Part shown: positions 1-7,365 of the stretch, piece by piece
How positions within the stretch are numbered: the first letter of the stretch is position 1
How the letters are laid out: each line of letters starts with the position of its first letter
Assembly: GCA_030673965.1 (NCBI GenBank)
Contig: JAUTCN010000002.1
Location: 372,001 to 436,000, forward strand
Direction: 5' to 3'
DNA from: Fusobacterium sp. JB019
GTDB taxonomy: Bacteria; Fusobacteriota; Fusobacteriia; Fusobacteriales; Fusobacteriaceae
Length of the DNA: 64,000 bases
Notes under the pieces: generated by a model
Told to the model about the DNA's origin: nothing
What the model saw: only the letters and a program-made list of their open reading frames with translations
Database searches by the model: none
Program-made: the position numbers and the translations under genes

Positions 1-1859
1 TCAAAAACCATTTGTAATTTATCTATCATATTTATATTTTTATTTGAGTACATAACTAAATTTTTACATTTGCATATTTTTTTACTATTTTTTATAATAT
101 TACTAATAAAATCTTCTGATTTTATTCCTATTTTTTCAAATTCTTGTTTAAATTTATCAAAAGTTATTACTTTTTCTTCTATTCCTTTTAAATTTTCATA
201 TATATCTTTTTCTTTTATTAAGCTATAATAATTTTCGAAATAAATATTAACTACTTCTTCTTTAAAAAGTTCATATATTCTAATAATCTCTATTATTTTT
301 AATTTATCAAAAGCTTTATATTTTCTTATTTCTTTTTCTAATTCATTTTTTGTTAAAACTTTATTTTCATTAAAAATATTATCTAAAATATCAAGATAAC
401 TATTTATACTTTTTTTCTTATGTAATTCTAATTTCCCTTTTACTTTAATTTCTATTTGGCGAACTCTTTCTCTTGTTACCCCAACATGCTTTGCTGCTTC
501 TTCTAAAGTCATCCTTTTAAGCAATCTAAGTTTAAATACTTTCTTTTGAGGATCAGTAAAAGTTTTCATTATATCTATAATTTCTAAAACTAAACTATTT
601 TTAAATTCAGAATATTTTAAACTTTTTCTATTAACATAACGATAAAAATCTACACATTTAAACTTTAAAGAATTATTTAAAATTTCTTTTATTACTATTT
701 TAGATATTTTTTCCTTATATAACCATAATTTTTCTTCTATTTCTTCTACACTTAAAGGTTCATTTCTTAATAATACCAACAAAATTTTCTCTACCTGATT
801 AATGTTAAATGCTACAGGAGCTTCTTCTTCTATTATTTTCATTGCTTCTATTATTTTTGCCAATTCATCTTCTAAAGTTGTTTCTTCTATTTTTTTATAA
901 ATTTTATTATCTATCACTTTATATTTTTTTCTTATACTTTGAAGATATTCTTCTAAAGTACATAATATTTCTATAAAATTTTTATCTGCTCTAAAAAATT
1001 TATTGTTTTCTCTTAAATATCTATCTAATTCTTTTCTATTTATAGACTTTGATTTTAATTTATCTACTAAAAGATTTTCTATTACTTTATAAGGCAATTT
1101 TTTTATATCTCTATCTATTATTAAAGCTCCTAAAAGAGGTTTGAAAAAAATATTTTTATTACTAGCAATGTAAAATAACTTATTATTTTTGACTAATTTT
1201 TTTGATAAAATATAAGGCATACACTTTAATATTTCTTCTACTTCTTTTCCAGCCTTTGATCTATTTTCCGCTATATGATTAAATCTTAATGAAACTCCTG
1301 TTTTCAATATAAAGTCTATTACATATTTTTCTATATCTTCTACTTCATAATTTATTTTATTTGTTCCTAAATTTTCATAAGCAGTAAATATTTTTGTTTC
1401 TTCTTCTTTTTCTATTTTTTGTTTTATTTCTTGCCTTGTTTCTTTTTCTATTTTTTTATTTTCATGTCTATTTTTATCCCTATTATATATTTCTTTGTAA
1501 ATATTAAATATTTTTTCTTTCTTTTCTTGATCCGATTTATATTTATCAAATAAATTTTTTATTTCTAAATCTGATAATCTTATAAAATAATGACGATTTA
1601 TTCTACTTATAATGTTATCCTTATCTTTTATACTTTTATAAAAATTCATAAAATGAGTTTTACAAACAAAAGAATTTTTTTGAATCTCAAAAATTTCTTT
1701 TTTTTCTAATAACCATTCTTTAACTTTTTCTTTAGTATATTCAATACAAAAACTAGCATGAATTCTTTGTTGAACTTCATCAACAGTTATTAACTTATTA
1801 TTTCCTATTACATCATTTTTTATTATCGTTTCTAAATACTCCCTACATTCCTGTTTCAT
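1..1859 (-). CDS. Large protein with embedded sigma-70 region 4-like HTH (C-terminus beyond window)
   Basis: An open frame of at least 619 codons starts with ATG at 1859 and runs off the left edge without a stop. Around residues 425-478 it carries a clear sigma-70 region 4 helix-turn-helix: TLEEAAKHVGVTRERVRQIE, with the GVTRERVRQIE core at about 460-470. It is not a normal sigma factor, because no region 2 is visible. The N-terminal part (about 10-60) and the stretches on both sides of the sigma-4 motif look like winged-helix repeats, a resemblance to HARE-HTH or RNA polymerase delta type modules that is only inferred. A lysine/glutamate-rich, probably coiled region lies near 105-155. It starts 34 bases after the aminotransferase gene, so the two are probably co-transcribed. 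Function unknown; a DNA-binding or transcription-modulating role is likely. Confidence 0.75.
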   Translation of the reverse strand, partial: MKQECREYLETIIKNDVIGNNKLITVDEVQQRIHASFCIEYTKEKVKEWLLEKKEIFEIQKNSFVCKTHFMNFYKSIKDKDNIISRINRHYFIRLSDLEIKNLFDKYKSDQEKKEKIFNIYKEIYNRDKNRHENKKIEKETRQEIKQKIEKEEETKIFTAYENLGTNKINYEVEDIEKYVIDFILKTGVSLRFNHIAENRSKAGKEVEEILKCMPYILSKKLVKNNKLFYIASNKNIFFKPLLGALIIDRDIKKLPYKVIENLLVDKLKSKSINRKELDRYLRENNKFFRADKNFIEILCTLEEYLQSIRKKYKVIDNKIYKKIEETTLEDELAKIIEAMKIIEEEAPVAFNINQVEKILLVLLRNEPLSVEEIEEKLWLYKEKISKIVIKEILNNSLKFKCVDFYRYVNRKSLKYSEFKNSLVLEIIDIMKTFTDPQKKVFKLRLLKRMTLEEAAKHVGVTRERVRQIEIKVKGKLELHKKKSINSYLDILDNIFNENKVLTKNELEKEIRKYKAFDKLKIIEIIRIYELFKEEVVNIYFENYYSLIKEKDIYENLKGIEEKVITFDKFKQEFEKIGIKSEDFISNIIKNSKKICKCKNLVMYSNKNINMIDKLQMVF

Positions 1860-1893
1860 TTATTTCCCCTTAACTTATTATATTTTTAACTTT

Positions 1894-3021
1894 TTATAAA
1901 ATTTCTTCTAATACTTCGATTAATTTTTTAAAATCTTTTTCTCTCGTAAAGTATGAAATTGAAAATCTAATAGTTCCATTTTCATCAGTTTTCATATGTT
2001 TGTGAGCCAAGGGGCTACAATGCATTCCTGTTCTTGTATATAAATTATATCCTTCTAAAATATTTCCAAATTCTTGTGGAGTATAATCATTTGTTGTTAT
2101 AGATATTACTCCTACACTTTTTTTTGATCTTTGAAAATGAACTTCATCTTCATATTCTTCAAAAATATTAACTAATTTTTCAAGATTTTCTTCTTCTTTT
2201 TTTCTTATATTTTCTAAACCTACTTCTAATAGCCAATCAGTAGATAATTTTAAACCTATTATTCCCATTAAATTAGGGCTTCCTGCCTCATATCTTTCTG
2301 GCATATCATCTGGCATGTTAACTTCTTCTGATTTAATTCCTGTTCCACCATATAATAAAGGATTTAATATAATATTCTTATTGTTATATAAATATCCACC
2401 TATTCCGCTAGGCCCATAAAGAGTTTTATGCCCTGCAAAAACTACAAAATCACATAGACTTGATATTTGTGAAAAATCTAGTAATCCTGATGTCTGAGCT
2501 CCATCTAATACTGTTATTGAATTATATTTTTTTCCTTCCTTAAATATTGACTCTATATCTAAAATATTTCCAAACACATTTGAAGCATGTGTAGATATTA
2601 TTAAATCTGGTTTTTGTGACATAAATTGTAATTCCATATCATTTATATCCAATTCAAATTTATTAAATTTTAAAATCTTTAATTGAAAGTTATATTTTTC
2701 TTGTAAATCTTTTATAGTTCTATATATTGCATTATGATCAAATGGTGAAATATAAACTGTCTTAATCTTTGAATAATCTAATCCTCTTAAAATTTCATTA
2801 ATTGAAAAAGTAGCAGAAGAATTAATTATTATATCTCCATTAGAAGAAAAAATATTTTTTAAATTTTCAACTAAATCTTTTTTTATATTATTTGCTTCAT
2901 TACTTTTAGTTGATTTATTTCTACTAAAATTTACTCCTAAATCTTTATAAATTTCCATTGTTTTATTATACACAGCTTCTGCTTTTGGAAAAGTTGTGGA
3001 TGCATTATCAAAATAGTACAT
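1894..3021 (-). CDS. Class V aminotransferase, cysteine-desulfurase-like (TIGR01977-type)
   Basis: 375 residues with the fold-type I PLP pattern of the NifS/SufS branch. The cofactor aspartate lies in VLDGAQTSG (Asp173) and the Schiff-base lysine in AGHKTLYGP (Lys199). The candidate persulfide cysteine is in RTGMHCSPLAHK (Cys335). The GGTG and ERYEAGSPN segments and the short, ordered HCSPLAHK loop match the family annotated as cysteine desulfurase family protein TIGR01977 rather than housekeeping IscS. It likely removes sulfur or selenium from cysteine or selenocysteine; the acceptor is unknown. It lies between an XRE regulator/small-peptide unit (separated by a terminator) and the sigma-4 fusion gene, not beside iscU, sufB or thiI. 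DndA-like use in DNA phosphorothioation is possible, but no dnd genes are visible. Confidence 0.8.
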   Translation of the reverse strand: MYYFDNASTTFPKAEAVYNKTMEIYKDLGVNFSRNKSTKSNEANNIKKDLVENLKNIFSSNGDIIINSSATFSINEILRGLDYSKIKTVYISPFDHNAIYRTIKDLQEKYNFQLKILKFNKFELDINDMELQFMSQKPDLIISTHASNVFGNILDIESIFKEGKKYNSITVLDGAQTSGLLDFSQISSLCDFVVFAGHKTLYGPSGIGGYLYNNKNIILNPLLYGGTGIKSEEVNMPDDMPERYEAGSPNLMGIIGLKLSTDWLLEVGLENIRKKEEENLEKLVNIFEEYEDEVHFQRSKKSVGVISITTNDYTPQEFGNILEGYNLYTRTGMHCSPLAHKHMKTDENGTIRFSISYFTREKDFKKLIEVLEEIL

Positions 3022-3045
3022 AAATTTACTCCTTAAATTTTTGAC

Positions 3046-3079
3046 AAAAAAAATCTCCCTTTAATTTCATTAAAGAGAG
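3046..3079 (-). terminator. Intrinsic terminator after the XRE/small-peptide unit
   Basis: On the minus strand an 11-bp stem (one G-U pair) with a GAA loop is followed by a run of eight T. It begins just after the stop codon of the 46-residue ORF and ends 24 bases before the aminotransferase start. Confidence 0.75.
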
Positions 3080-3085
3080 TTCTGC

Positions 3086-3226
3086 TTAACTTATTATTTT
3101 TGAATGACGACTAACAAAAAATATAAAAATAGTAGATATAACTGACAAAAAGCTCCAATTTTTCTCTAATTCTGGAACTTGATTCTTTGAATAACTATTC
3201 TCATTTCTCCTGTAGTCCTTTTTCAT
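3086..3226 (-). CDS. Small predicted membrane peptide (46 aa)
   Basis: A short ORF starts with ATG at 3226 after a good ribosome binding site (AAAGGTG, six bases ahead). The N-terminal 25 residues are polar and charged (MKKDYRRNENSYSKN...). They are followed by one hydrophobic segment (WSFLSVISTIFIFFVS) and a short basic tail, as in a single-pass membrane peptide. It lies 26 bases downstream of the XRE gene and is followed directly by a terminator, so the two form a small operon. No family is recognised. It could be a membrane toxin, a transporter accessory or a structural peptide. The ribosome binding site and the downstream terminator are the main reasons to accept it as real. Confidence 0.55.
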   Translation of the reverse strand: MKKDYRRNENSYSKNQVPELEKNWSFLSVISTIFIFFVSRHSKIIS

Positions 3227-3252
3227 ATTAACACCTTTGTAATTTTTATTTT

Positions 3253-3633
3253 CTATTTTCTTTTAATTAAAAGAAAATCTATATATTCTTCAAGCTTATT
3301 TAATTCTTCAACATCTAACTTTTTTAATTTCTCTGTTAAATGTTCTGCTCTATTTTTAAGTATTTCCAAAGGAATACTTTTATACTCGTTTAATTCTTTT
3401 TTTATAGTTTCTGGAGTTTTCTCATAATCTCTTAAATAGTAAAATTTCATCTTTTGTTCTTCAGTTGCTCCTAGAGCATTTAAAATTTTTTCTATTTTTT
3501 CAACTGTTCCAAAATTAATTCCTTTTTCTAAGTCAGCTATTTGAGTATGTGAAACTCCTGATTTGATGCTTAGACTTCTCAATGAGAATTTTTTATTATT
3601 TCTTAATTCTCTCAAATAAAAACCTGATTCCAT
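3253..3633 (-). CDS. XRE-family helix-turn-helix regulator
   Basis: 126 residues. The N-terminal Cro/C1-type HTH (about 5-60) reads LRELRNNKKFSLRSLSIKSGVSHTQIADLEKG, with the typical S-x-x-x-I-x-x-L-E-x-G recognition helix. The C-terminal half is charged and helical (EELNKLEEYIDFLLIKRK) and probably mediates dimerisation. The start is supported by AGGAGG seven to eight bases ahead. Upstream a promoter can be read (-35 at 3686-3691, -10 TATAAT at 3663-3668, 17-base spacer). An inverted repeat AAATTGTA/TACAATTT overlaps the -35, consistent with autoregulation. It may control the small peptide and possibly the aminotransferase/sigma-4 genes. Confidence 0.8.
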   Translation of the reverse strand: MESGFYLRELRNNKKFSLRSLSIKSGVSHTQIADLEKGINFGTVEKIEKILNALGATEEQKMKFYYLRDYEKTPETIKKELNEYKSIPLEILKNRAEHLTEKLKKLDVEELNKLEEYIDFLLIKRK

Positions 3634-3662
3634 AATGATGTCCTCCTTAGCTACTTATTGCT

Positions 3663-3717
3663 ATTATAAACCATTAGGAAACAAATTGTAAGTAATTTTG
3701 TTAATATAATACAATTT
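3663..3717 (-). promoter_or_regulatory. Promoter and candidate operator of the XRE gene
   Basis: On the minus strand TTACAA (3686-3691) and TATAAT (3663-3668) are separated by 17 bases. Arms AAATTGTA (3683-3690) and TACAATTT (3710-3717) form an inverted repeat with a 19-base spacer that includes the -35 element. Binding by the adjacent XRE protein is inference. Confidence 0.5.
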
Positions 3718-3743
3718 CTGGAAATGATTTTATTTACAAAAAT

Positions 3744-3804
3744 AAAAAAAAGAGGTTTATCTTTAGTAAGTAAATGATATCACTTACTAAAAACATCTCC
3801 TCTT
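3744..3804 (-). terminator. Terminator downstream of rlmD
   Basis: A long minus-strand hairpin has a perfect inner stem TTAGTAAGT/ACTTACTAA and an outer AGAGG/CCTCT pairing, followed by eight T. It ends the rlmD transcript. A separate 18-base perfect palindrome (GTAAATAATATTATTTAC) lies at 3855-3872, between the rlmD stop and this hairpin. Confidence 0.7.
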
Positions 3805-3894
3805 AATTATTAAAAATTGAAGCTTTATAATATATACCTCTATCTAGTTTTTTAAAGTAAATAATATTATTTACCTCTATAATAGTAAAGAATC

Positions 3895-5241
3895 TTATTT
3901 TTCCAAAGTAAACTTACCTACTACCTCAATATGCGAGGTTTGTGGGAAAAGGTCAACAGGTTGTATTCTTTCTAATTTATAACCTTCCTCTATCAATATT
4001 TTACTATCTCTAGCAAATGTAGATGGATTACAAGAAATATATACAAGTTCTTCTATCTTATGGTTAGATAACCCTCTTAAAGTTGGCTCTTCTACCCCTT
4101 TTCTAGGAGGATCGAATATTATTGAATCTATTTTCTTTCCTTCCTCTATTACTTCTTTTATCTTCTTATTAACATCTCCACATATAAATTCTACATTTTC
4201 AATGTTATTTTCTTTAGCTGTTTTTATTCCATCTAATACAGCATTTTCAACTATCTCTATAGAATAAATTTGTTTTGCCTTTCTAGAAAGAATCATTCCA
4301 ATAGTTCCTGTTCCAGAAAAAGCATCAACAATATATTTGTTTTCAATATTATCAAAATAGCTTATTCCTATTTCATATAGTTTTTTAGTTTGTTCTAAAT
4401 TTATTTGGAAAAAAGAATCTGGAGAAATATTAAAATCTATTCCTTCAATAGTTTCCTTTATAAATTTTTGTCCAAATAAATGTTTTATACTTTTACCTAA
4501 AGCAAAGTTCGTTCTTTTATTATTTAAAGAAACATAGATAGATTTTATTTCCCCCATCTCATCATATACTTCCTTTAAAGTATTAAATACTTCAACTGGT
4601 ATTTTCTTAGAATTAATTATTAAAACTAGCATAGCTTCATTTTTAGAATTTGTTCTAGTCATAATATGTCTAAGTATTCCCTTATGAGTTTTTTCATCAT
4701 ATACAGATACATTCTTGTTTTTATTTAAGATTTCTTTAACTCTGTTTATAATCTTATTGCTCAAATGTGAACTTAACATATTCTCTTTAATTTGGAAAAT
4801 CTCATGAGATTTTCTTTTAAACATTCCTGTTATTATTTCACCATTTTCACCATAAGCAAATGGTTCAATCACTTTATTTCTATAGTTAGTTTCTTTAGAA
4901 GATCCTATAATAGGTAAAACAGGAACATCAGAAACTCCCCCTATTTTTCTCATAACATCTTCCACTAATATAGTTTTATATTTTAATTGAGCTTCATAAT
5001 TAAGCATTGCAAAATTACATCCATGAAAATCCTCTTCTGTGAATTTAGGAAAATCTATTCTTTCTTCACCTGGCTTTATTATTTTTTTAATTATACCTCT
5101 ACCATAGGATTTTTTCTTTGAGATTATTTTTATTTCTAATTCATCCCCTGGAACTGACATAGGAACAAAAATAGGAAAGCCATCAACATATCCTAGTCCT
5201 TCTCCCCCGTTAATAATCTTCTCAATATTAATCTTCGTCAC
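3895..5241 (-). CDS. rlmD: 23S rRNA (uracil-C5)-methyltransferase, RlmD/RlmCD type
   Basis: 448 residues of the TrmA/RlmD SAM-dependent m5U methyltransferase family. An N-terminal TRAM-like beta barrel (about 1-58) is followed by an RNA-binding insert. The Rossmann domain shows VDAFSGTGTIGMIL (SAM motif I), FDPPRKG (motif IV) and the catalytic cysteine in YISCNPSTFARDS near residue 400. The iron-sulfur cluster cysteines of E. coli RlmD are missing: the region before LNYEAQLKYK keeps a single Cys (HGCNFAML). The clusterless state resembles some Gram-positive RlmCD enzymes, so the exact target uridine is not certain. Its first bases overlap the end of the DivIC/FtsL-like gene by 14 bases. Confidence 0.85.
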   Translation of the reverse strand: MTKINIEKIINGGEGLGYVDGFPIFVPMSVPGDELEIKIISKKKSYGRGIIKKIIKPGEERIDFPKFTEEDFHGCNFAMLNYEAQLKYKTILVEDVMRKIGGVSDVPVLPIIGSSKETNYRNKVIEPFAYGENGEIITGMFKRKSHEIFQIKENMLSSHLSNKIINRVKEILNKNKNVSVYDEKTHKGILRHIMTRTNSKNEAMLVLIINSKKIPVEVFNTLKEVYDEMGEIKSIYVSLNNKRTNFALGKSIKHLFGQKFIKETIEGIDFNISPDSFFQINLEQTKKLYEIGISYFDNIENKYIVDAFSGTGTIGMILSRKAKQIYSIEIVENAVLDGIKTAKENNIENVEFICGDVNKKIKEVIEEGKKIDSIIFDPPRKGVEEPTLRGLSNHKIEELVYISCNPSTFARDSKILIEEGYKLERIQPVDLFPQTSHIEVVGKFTLEK

Positions 5242-5509
5242 TTACTTTCTCCTCACCTTCTAATTTAAAATATACTATTTCTTCTGAGTGTTGCATATCT
5301 TCTCTAGCCATCATTTCAAGCTCTATCTTTTTTAAATCAGATTTACTATTATATTTCGCTATACTTTTTCTAAGCTCTTTTCTGCAAATTTCAACTTGTT
5401 TTTTTTCAAATCTTATTTGTTGTTCTAATTTTTCTATTCTTGATAAATAATATTTATTTACCCCAAACACACTAAGCGTAACAATAATTCCAATAATAAA
5501 AGATTTCAT
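5228..5509 (-). CDS. DivIC/FtsB/FtsL-like septum formation initiator
   Basis: 93 residues: a short cytoplasmic N-terminus, one transmembrane helix (FIIGIIVTLSVFGV, about 4-18), a coiled coil (LSRIEKLEQQIRFEKKQVE, about 22-55) and a C-terminal segment ELEMMAREDMQHSEEIVYF. The last part matches the DivIC/FtsB pattern (I-E-x-x-A-R-E-x-L-x-x-x-x-P-x-E-x-V-Y). Position agrees: it directly follows rsmH (mraW), where ftsL sits in the dcw cluster of many bacteria. It should act in the division complex on the outer face of the inner membrane. Which of FtsL, FtsB or DivIC it represents cannot be told from so short a sequence. Confidence 0.7.
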   Translation of the reverse strand: MKSFIIGIIVTLSVFGVNKYYLSRIEKLEQQIRFEKKQVEICRKELRKSIAKYNSKSDLKKIELEMMAREDMQHSEEIVYFKLEGEEKVSDED

Positions 5510-5524
5510 CTTACCACCTTGTTA

Positions 5525-6475
5525 TTAAATTTTTTCGATAACTCTTAGTTTAGCAGAATGTGCTCTATTGTTATATTCTAACTCTTCCCCTGTTGCACAA
5601 ATTGGCTTCCTTGTTATCAGTTTAACTTGAGGTTTCTTTCCACACACACAAATTGGTATTTCTGGAGGACAAGTACAACCTTTAGCAAGTTCTCTAAATT
5701 TGTTTTTAACTATTCTATCTTCTAAAGAATGGAAAGTTATTATTGCTAATCTTCCACCTTTTTTTAAACATTTAACAGCTTTTTCTATCGCTACTTCTAA
5801 AACTTCTAATTCTCTATTAACTTCTATTCTTATTGCTTGGAAAGTTTTTTTAGCAGGATGCTTTTTACTTCTTCCAGGATAAGCTCTTCTTATTATAGAA
5901 ACTAATTCTCCTGTTGTTTCAATTGGCTTTTCTTCTCTAGCTTGACAAATATATCTTGCTATTTTTCTAGCAAATCTGTCTTCTCCAAATTCATAGATAA
6001 TTTTAGAAAGTCTTTCTTCCTCATAATTATTAACTACTTCATAAGCTGAAAGAGGACTTGATTTATCCATTCTCATATCTAATTTAGTATCAAATCTATA
6101 TGAAAATCCTCTGTCTTCATCATCTAATTGTGTTGAAGAAACTCCTATATCCATTAATATTCCATCAATCTCAGTTTCACCAGCCATATAGACAACTGTT
6201 TCTAAGTTTTCAAAGTTATCTTTAAAAACTTGCCATCTATCTTTATATGGTTCTAGTCTCTTAGAAGCAAACTTAATAGCTTGTTCATCTTGATCCATTG
6301 AAATTAATTTTCCATTTTGTGAAAGATGTTTTAATATTCCTTCTGAATGTCCTCCTCCACCAAGAGTACAGTCAAGATAAACTCCATCCTCATCTGTTAT
6401 TAATTTTTCTATAGTTTCATAAAATAAAACTGGAATATGATAATCACTAAAAGTGTTATCTAAATTTTCACTCAT
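5525..6475 (-). CDS. rsmH: 16S rRNA (cytosine1402-N4)-methyltransferase RsmH
   Basis: 316 residues from the preferred ATG at 6475, which has GGAGGG six bases ahead; an in-frame start 11 codons upstream lacks such a site and lies within a terminator stem. The SAM-binding motif LDCTLGGGGHSEGIL is near residue 35. HIPVLFYETIEKL, MDIGVSSTQLDD and the C-terminal FHSLEDRIVKNKF segment are RsmH/MraW signatures. The enzyme N4-methylates C1402 in the decoding centre. A hairpin terminator overlaps the leader, so expression may depend on read-through from yggT or be attenuated. The downstream partners are the DivIC-like gene (15-base gap) and rlmD. Confidence 0.95.
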   Translation of the reverse strand: MSENLDNTFSDYHIPVLFYETIEKLITDEDGVYLDCTLGGGGHSEGILKHLSQNGKLISMDQDEQAIKFASKRLEPYKDRWQVFKDNFENLETVVYMAGETEIDGILMDIGVSSTQLDDEDRGFSYRFDTKLDMRMDKSSPLSAYEVVNNYEEERLSKIIYEFGEDRFARKIARYICQAREEKPIETTGELVSIIRRAYPGRSKKHPAKKTFQAIRIEVNRELEVLEVAIEKAVKCLKKGGRLAIITFHSLEDRIVKNKFRELAKGCTCPPEIPICVCGKKPQVKLITRKPICATGEELEYNNRAHSAKLRVIEKI

Positions 6476-6489
6476 TTTTTCCCTCCATT

Positions 6490-6519
6490 GAAAAAAATAG
6501 AGAAGCAAGCTTCTCTATT
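6490..6519 (-). terminator. Terminator between yggT and rsmH, overlapping the rsmH leader
   Basis: A perfect 10-bp minus-strand stem AATAGAGAAG/CTTCTCTATT with a 4-base loop is followed by seven T. The T-run ends three bases before the rsmH ribosome binding site, so it lies inside the rsmH 5' untranslated region. Confidence 0.8.
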
Positions 6520-6522
6520 TAA

Positions 6523-6783
6523 TTAAAACATTATGTAAAGTATTATTCTTCTTAAAACATTTAAAGCAATATATGCAAGAGCTGGAGATAAATCAATTCT
6601 CATAGACCCCATTGGAATTAACGTTCTAAATGGTGCTAAAACAGGCTCAGTTATTGCATAAACTACTTCAGTAAATTCATTTCTTTTGTAAGGTACTAAC
6701 CAAGAAAGAACTACTCTAATTAAAATAATTAAATTAAGTATAGTTATTGCATAGTTAACAATATTCCATATCAGTATTTTCAT
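6523..6783 (-). CDS. YggT-family membrane protein
   Basis: 86 residues with two hydrophobic helices (about 5-30 and 65-84) around the family signature VLSWLVPYKRNEF...ITEPVLAPFRTLIP. YggT/YlmG proteins are small inner-membrane proteins often located beside division or lipid genes; their molecular role is not defined. Here the gene lies 16 bases after pgsA and ends at a terminator, closing the pnp-rimO-pgsA-yggT transcript. Confidence 0.85.
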   Translation of the reverse strand: MKILIWNIVNYAITILNLIILIRVVLSWLVPYKRNEFTEVVYAITEPVLAPFRTLIPMGSMRIDLSPALAYIALNVLRRIILYIMF

Positions 6784-6799
6784 ATTCTCACCTCTCTAT

Positions 6800-7345
6800 T
6801 TAATTTTCTTCTAAAAAGTGATGCTTTGTAATTTTTATATACTCTAATCCTGACCATATTGTTAAGATAACTGGTATTAGCATTAAAGCGTTATTAAAAT
6901 TTAAAATAGTGTCATACTCTTTACCAAAAACAATTAATATCATTATAACTATCATTTGGGAAGTTGTCTTATATTTCCCTAATTTTATAGCTGCTATAAC
7001 TTCACCCTTTGCTGCTACAACCATTCTTATTCCACTTATTAAAAACTCTCTGAAAATAACAATAATTGACATCCAAGAAGGTATATAATCTATTGCAACC
7101 ATTACAACTAAAGCTGATATAACTAATATTTTATCCGCCAGAGGATCCATAATCTTTCCAAAATCCGTTATTAAATTATGTTTTCTCGCAAGATATCCAT
7201 CGAAAAAATCTGTAATAGAAGCTACTGCAAATATAGCTAAAGCAATAATTCTAAAAGGCATACTTTCTGGTGAATTCTCTAAAAAATAAATAAAAGGTAC
7301 TGCTAGTAATAATCTTGTGATTGTTAACTTATTAGGTAAATTCAT
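6800..7345 (-). CDS. pgsA: CDP-diacylglycerol-glycerol-3-phosphate 3-phosphatidyltransferase
   Basis: 181 residues, the normal PgsA size. The CDP-alcohol phosphotransferase motif D-x2-D-G-x2-A-R-x8-G-x3-D-x3-D is complete, from DFFDGYLAR to GKIMDPLADK near residues 43-70. Several hydrophobic helices surround it. It makes phosphatidylglycerol phosphate from CDP-diacylglycerol and glycerol-3-phosphate in the inner membrane, supplying phosphatidylglycerol, which the cardiolipin synthase at 19.5-21 kb can use. It lies 20 bases downstream of rimO. Confidence 0.93.
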   Translation of the reverse strand: MNLPNKLTITRLLLAVPFIYFLENSPESMPFRIIALAIFAVASITDFFDGYLARKHNLITDFGKIMDPLADKILVISALVVMVAIDYIPSWMSIIVIFREFLISGIRMVVAAKGEVIAAIKLGKYKTTSQMIVIMILIVFGKEYDTILNFNNALMLIPVILTIWSGLEYIKITKHHFLEEN

Positions 7346-7365
7346 ATTGTCCCTCCCATATATAT

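Noticed and set aside
1894-3021. Housekeeping IscS/NifS
   Set aside because: The shorter HCSPLAHK loop and the absence of iscU, iscR or thiI neighbours place it in a different cysteine-desulfurase-like subfamily.
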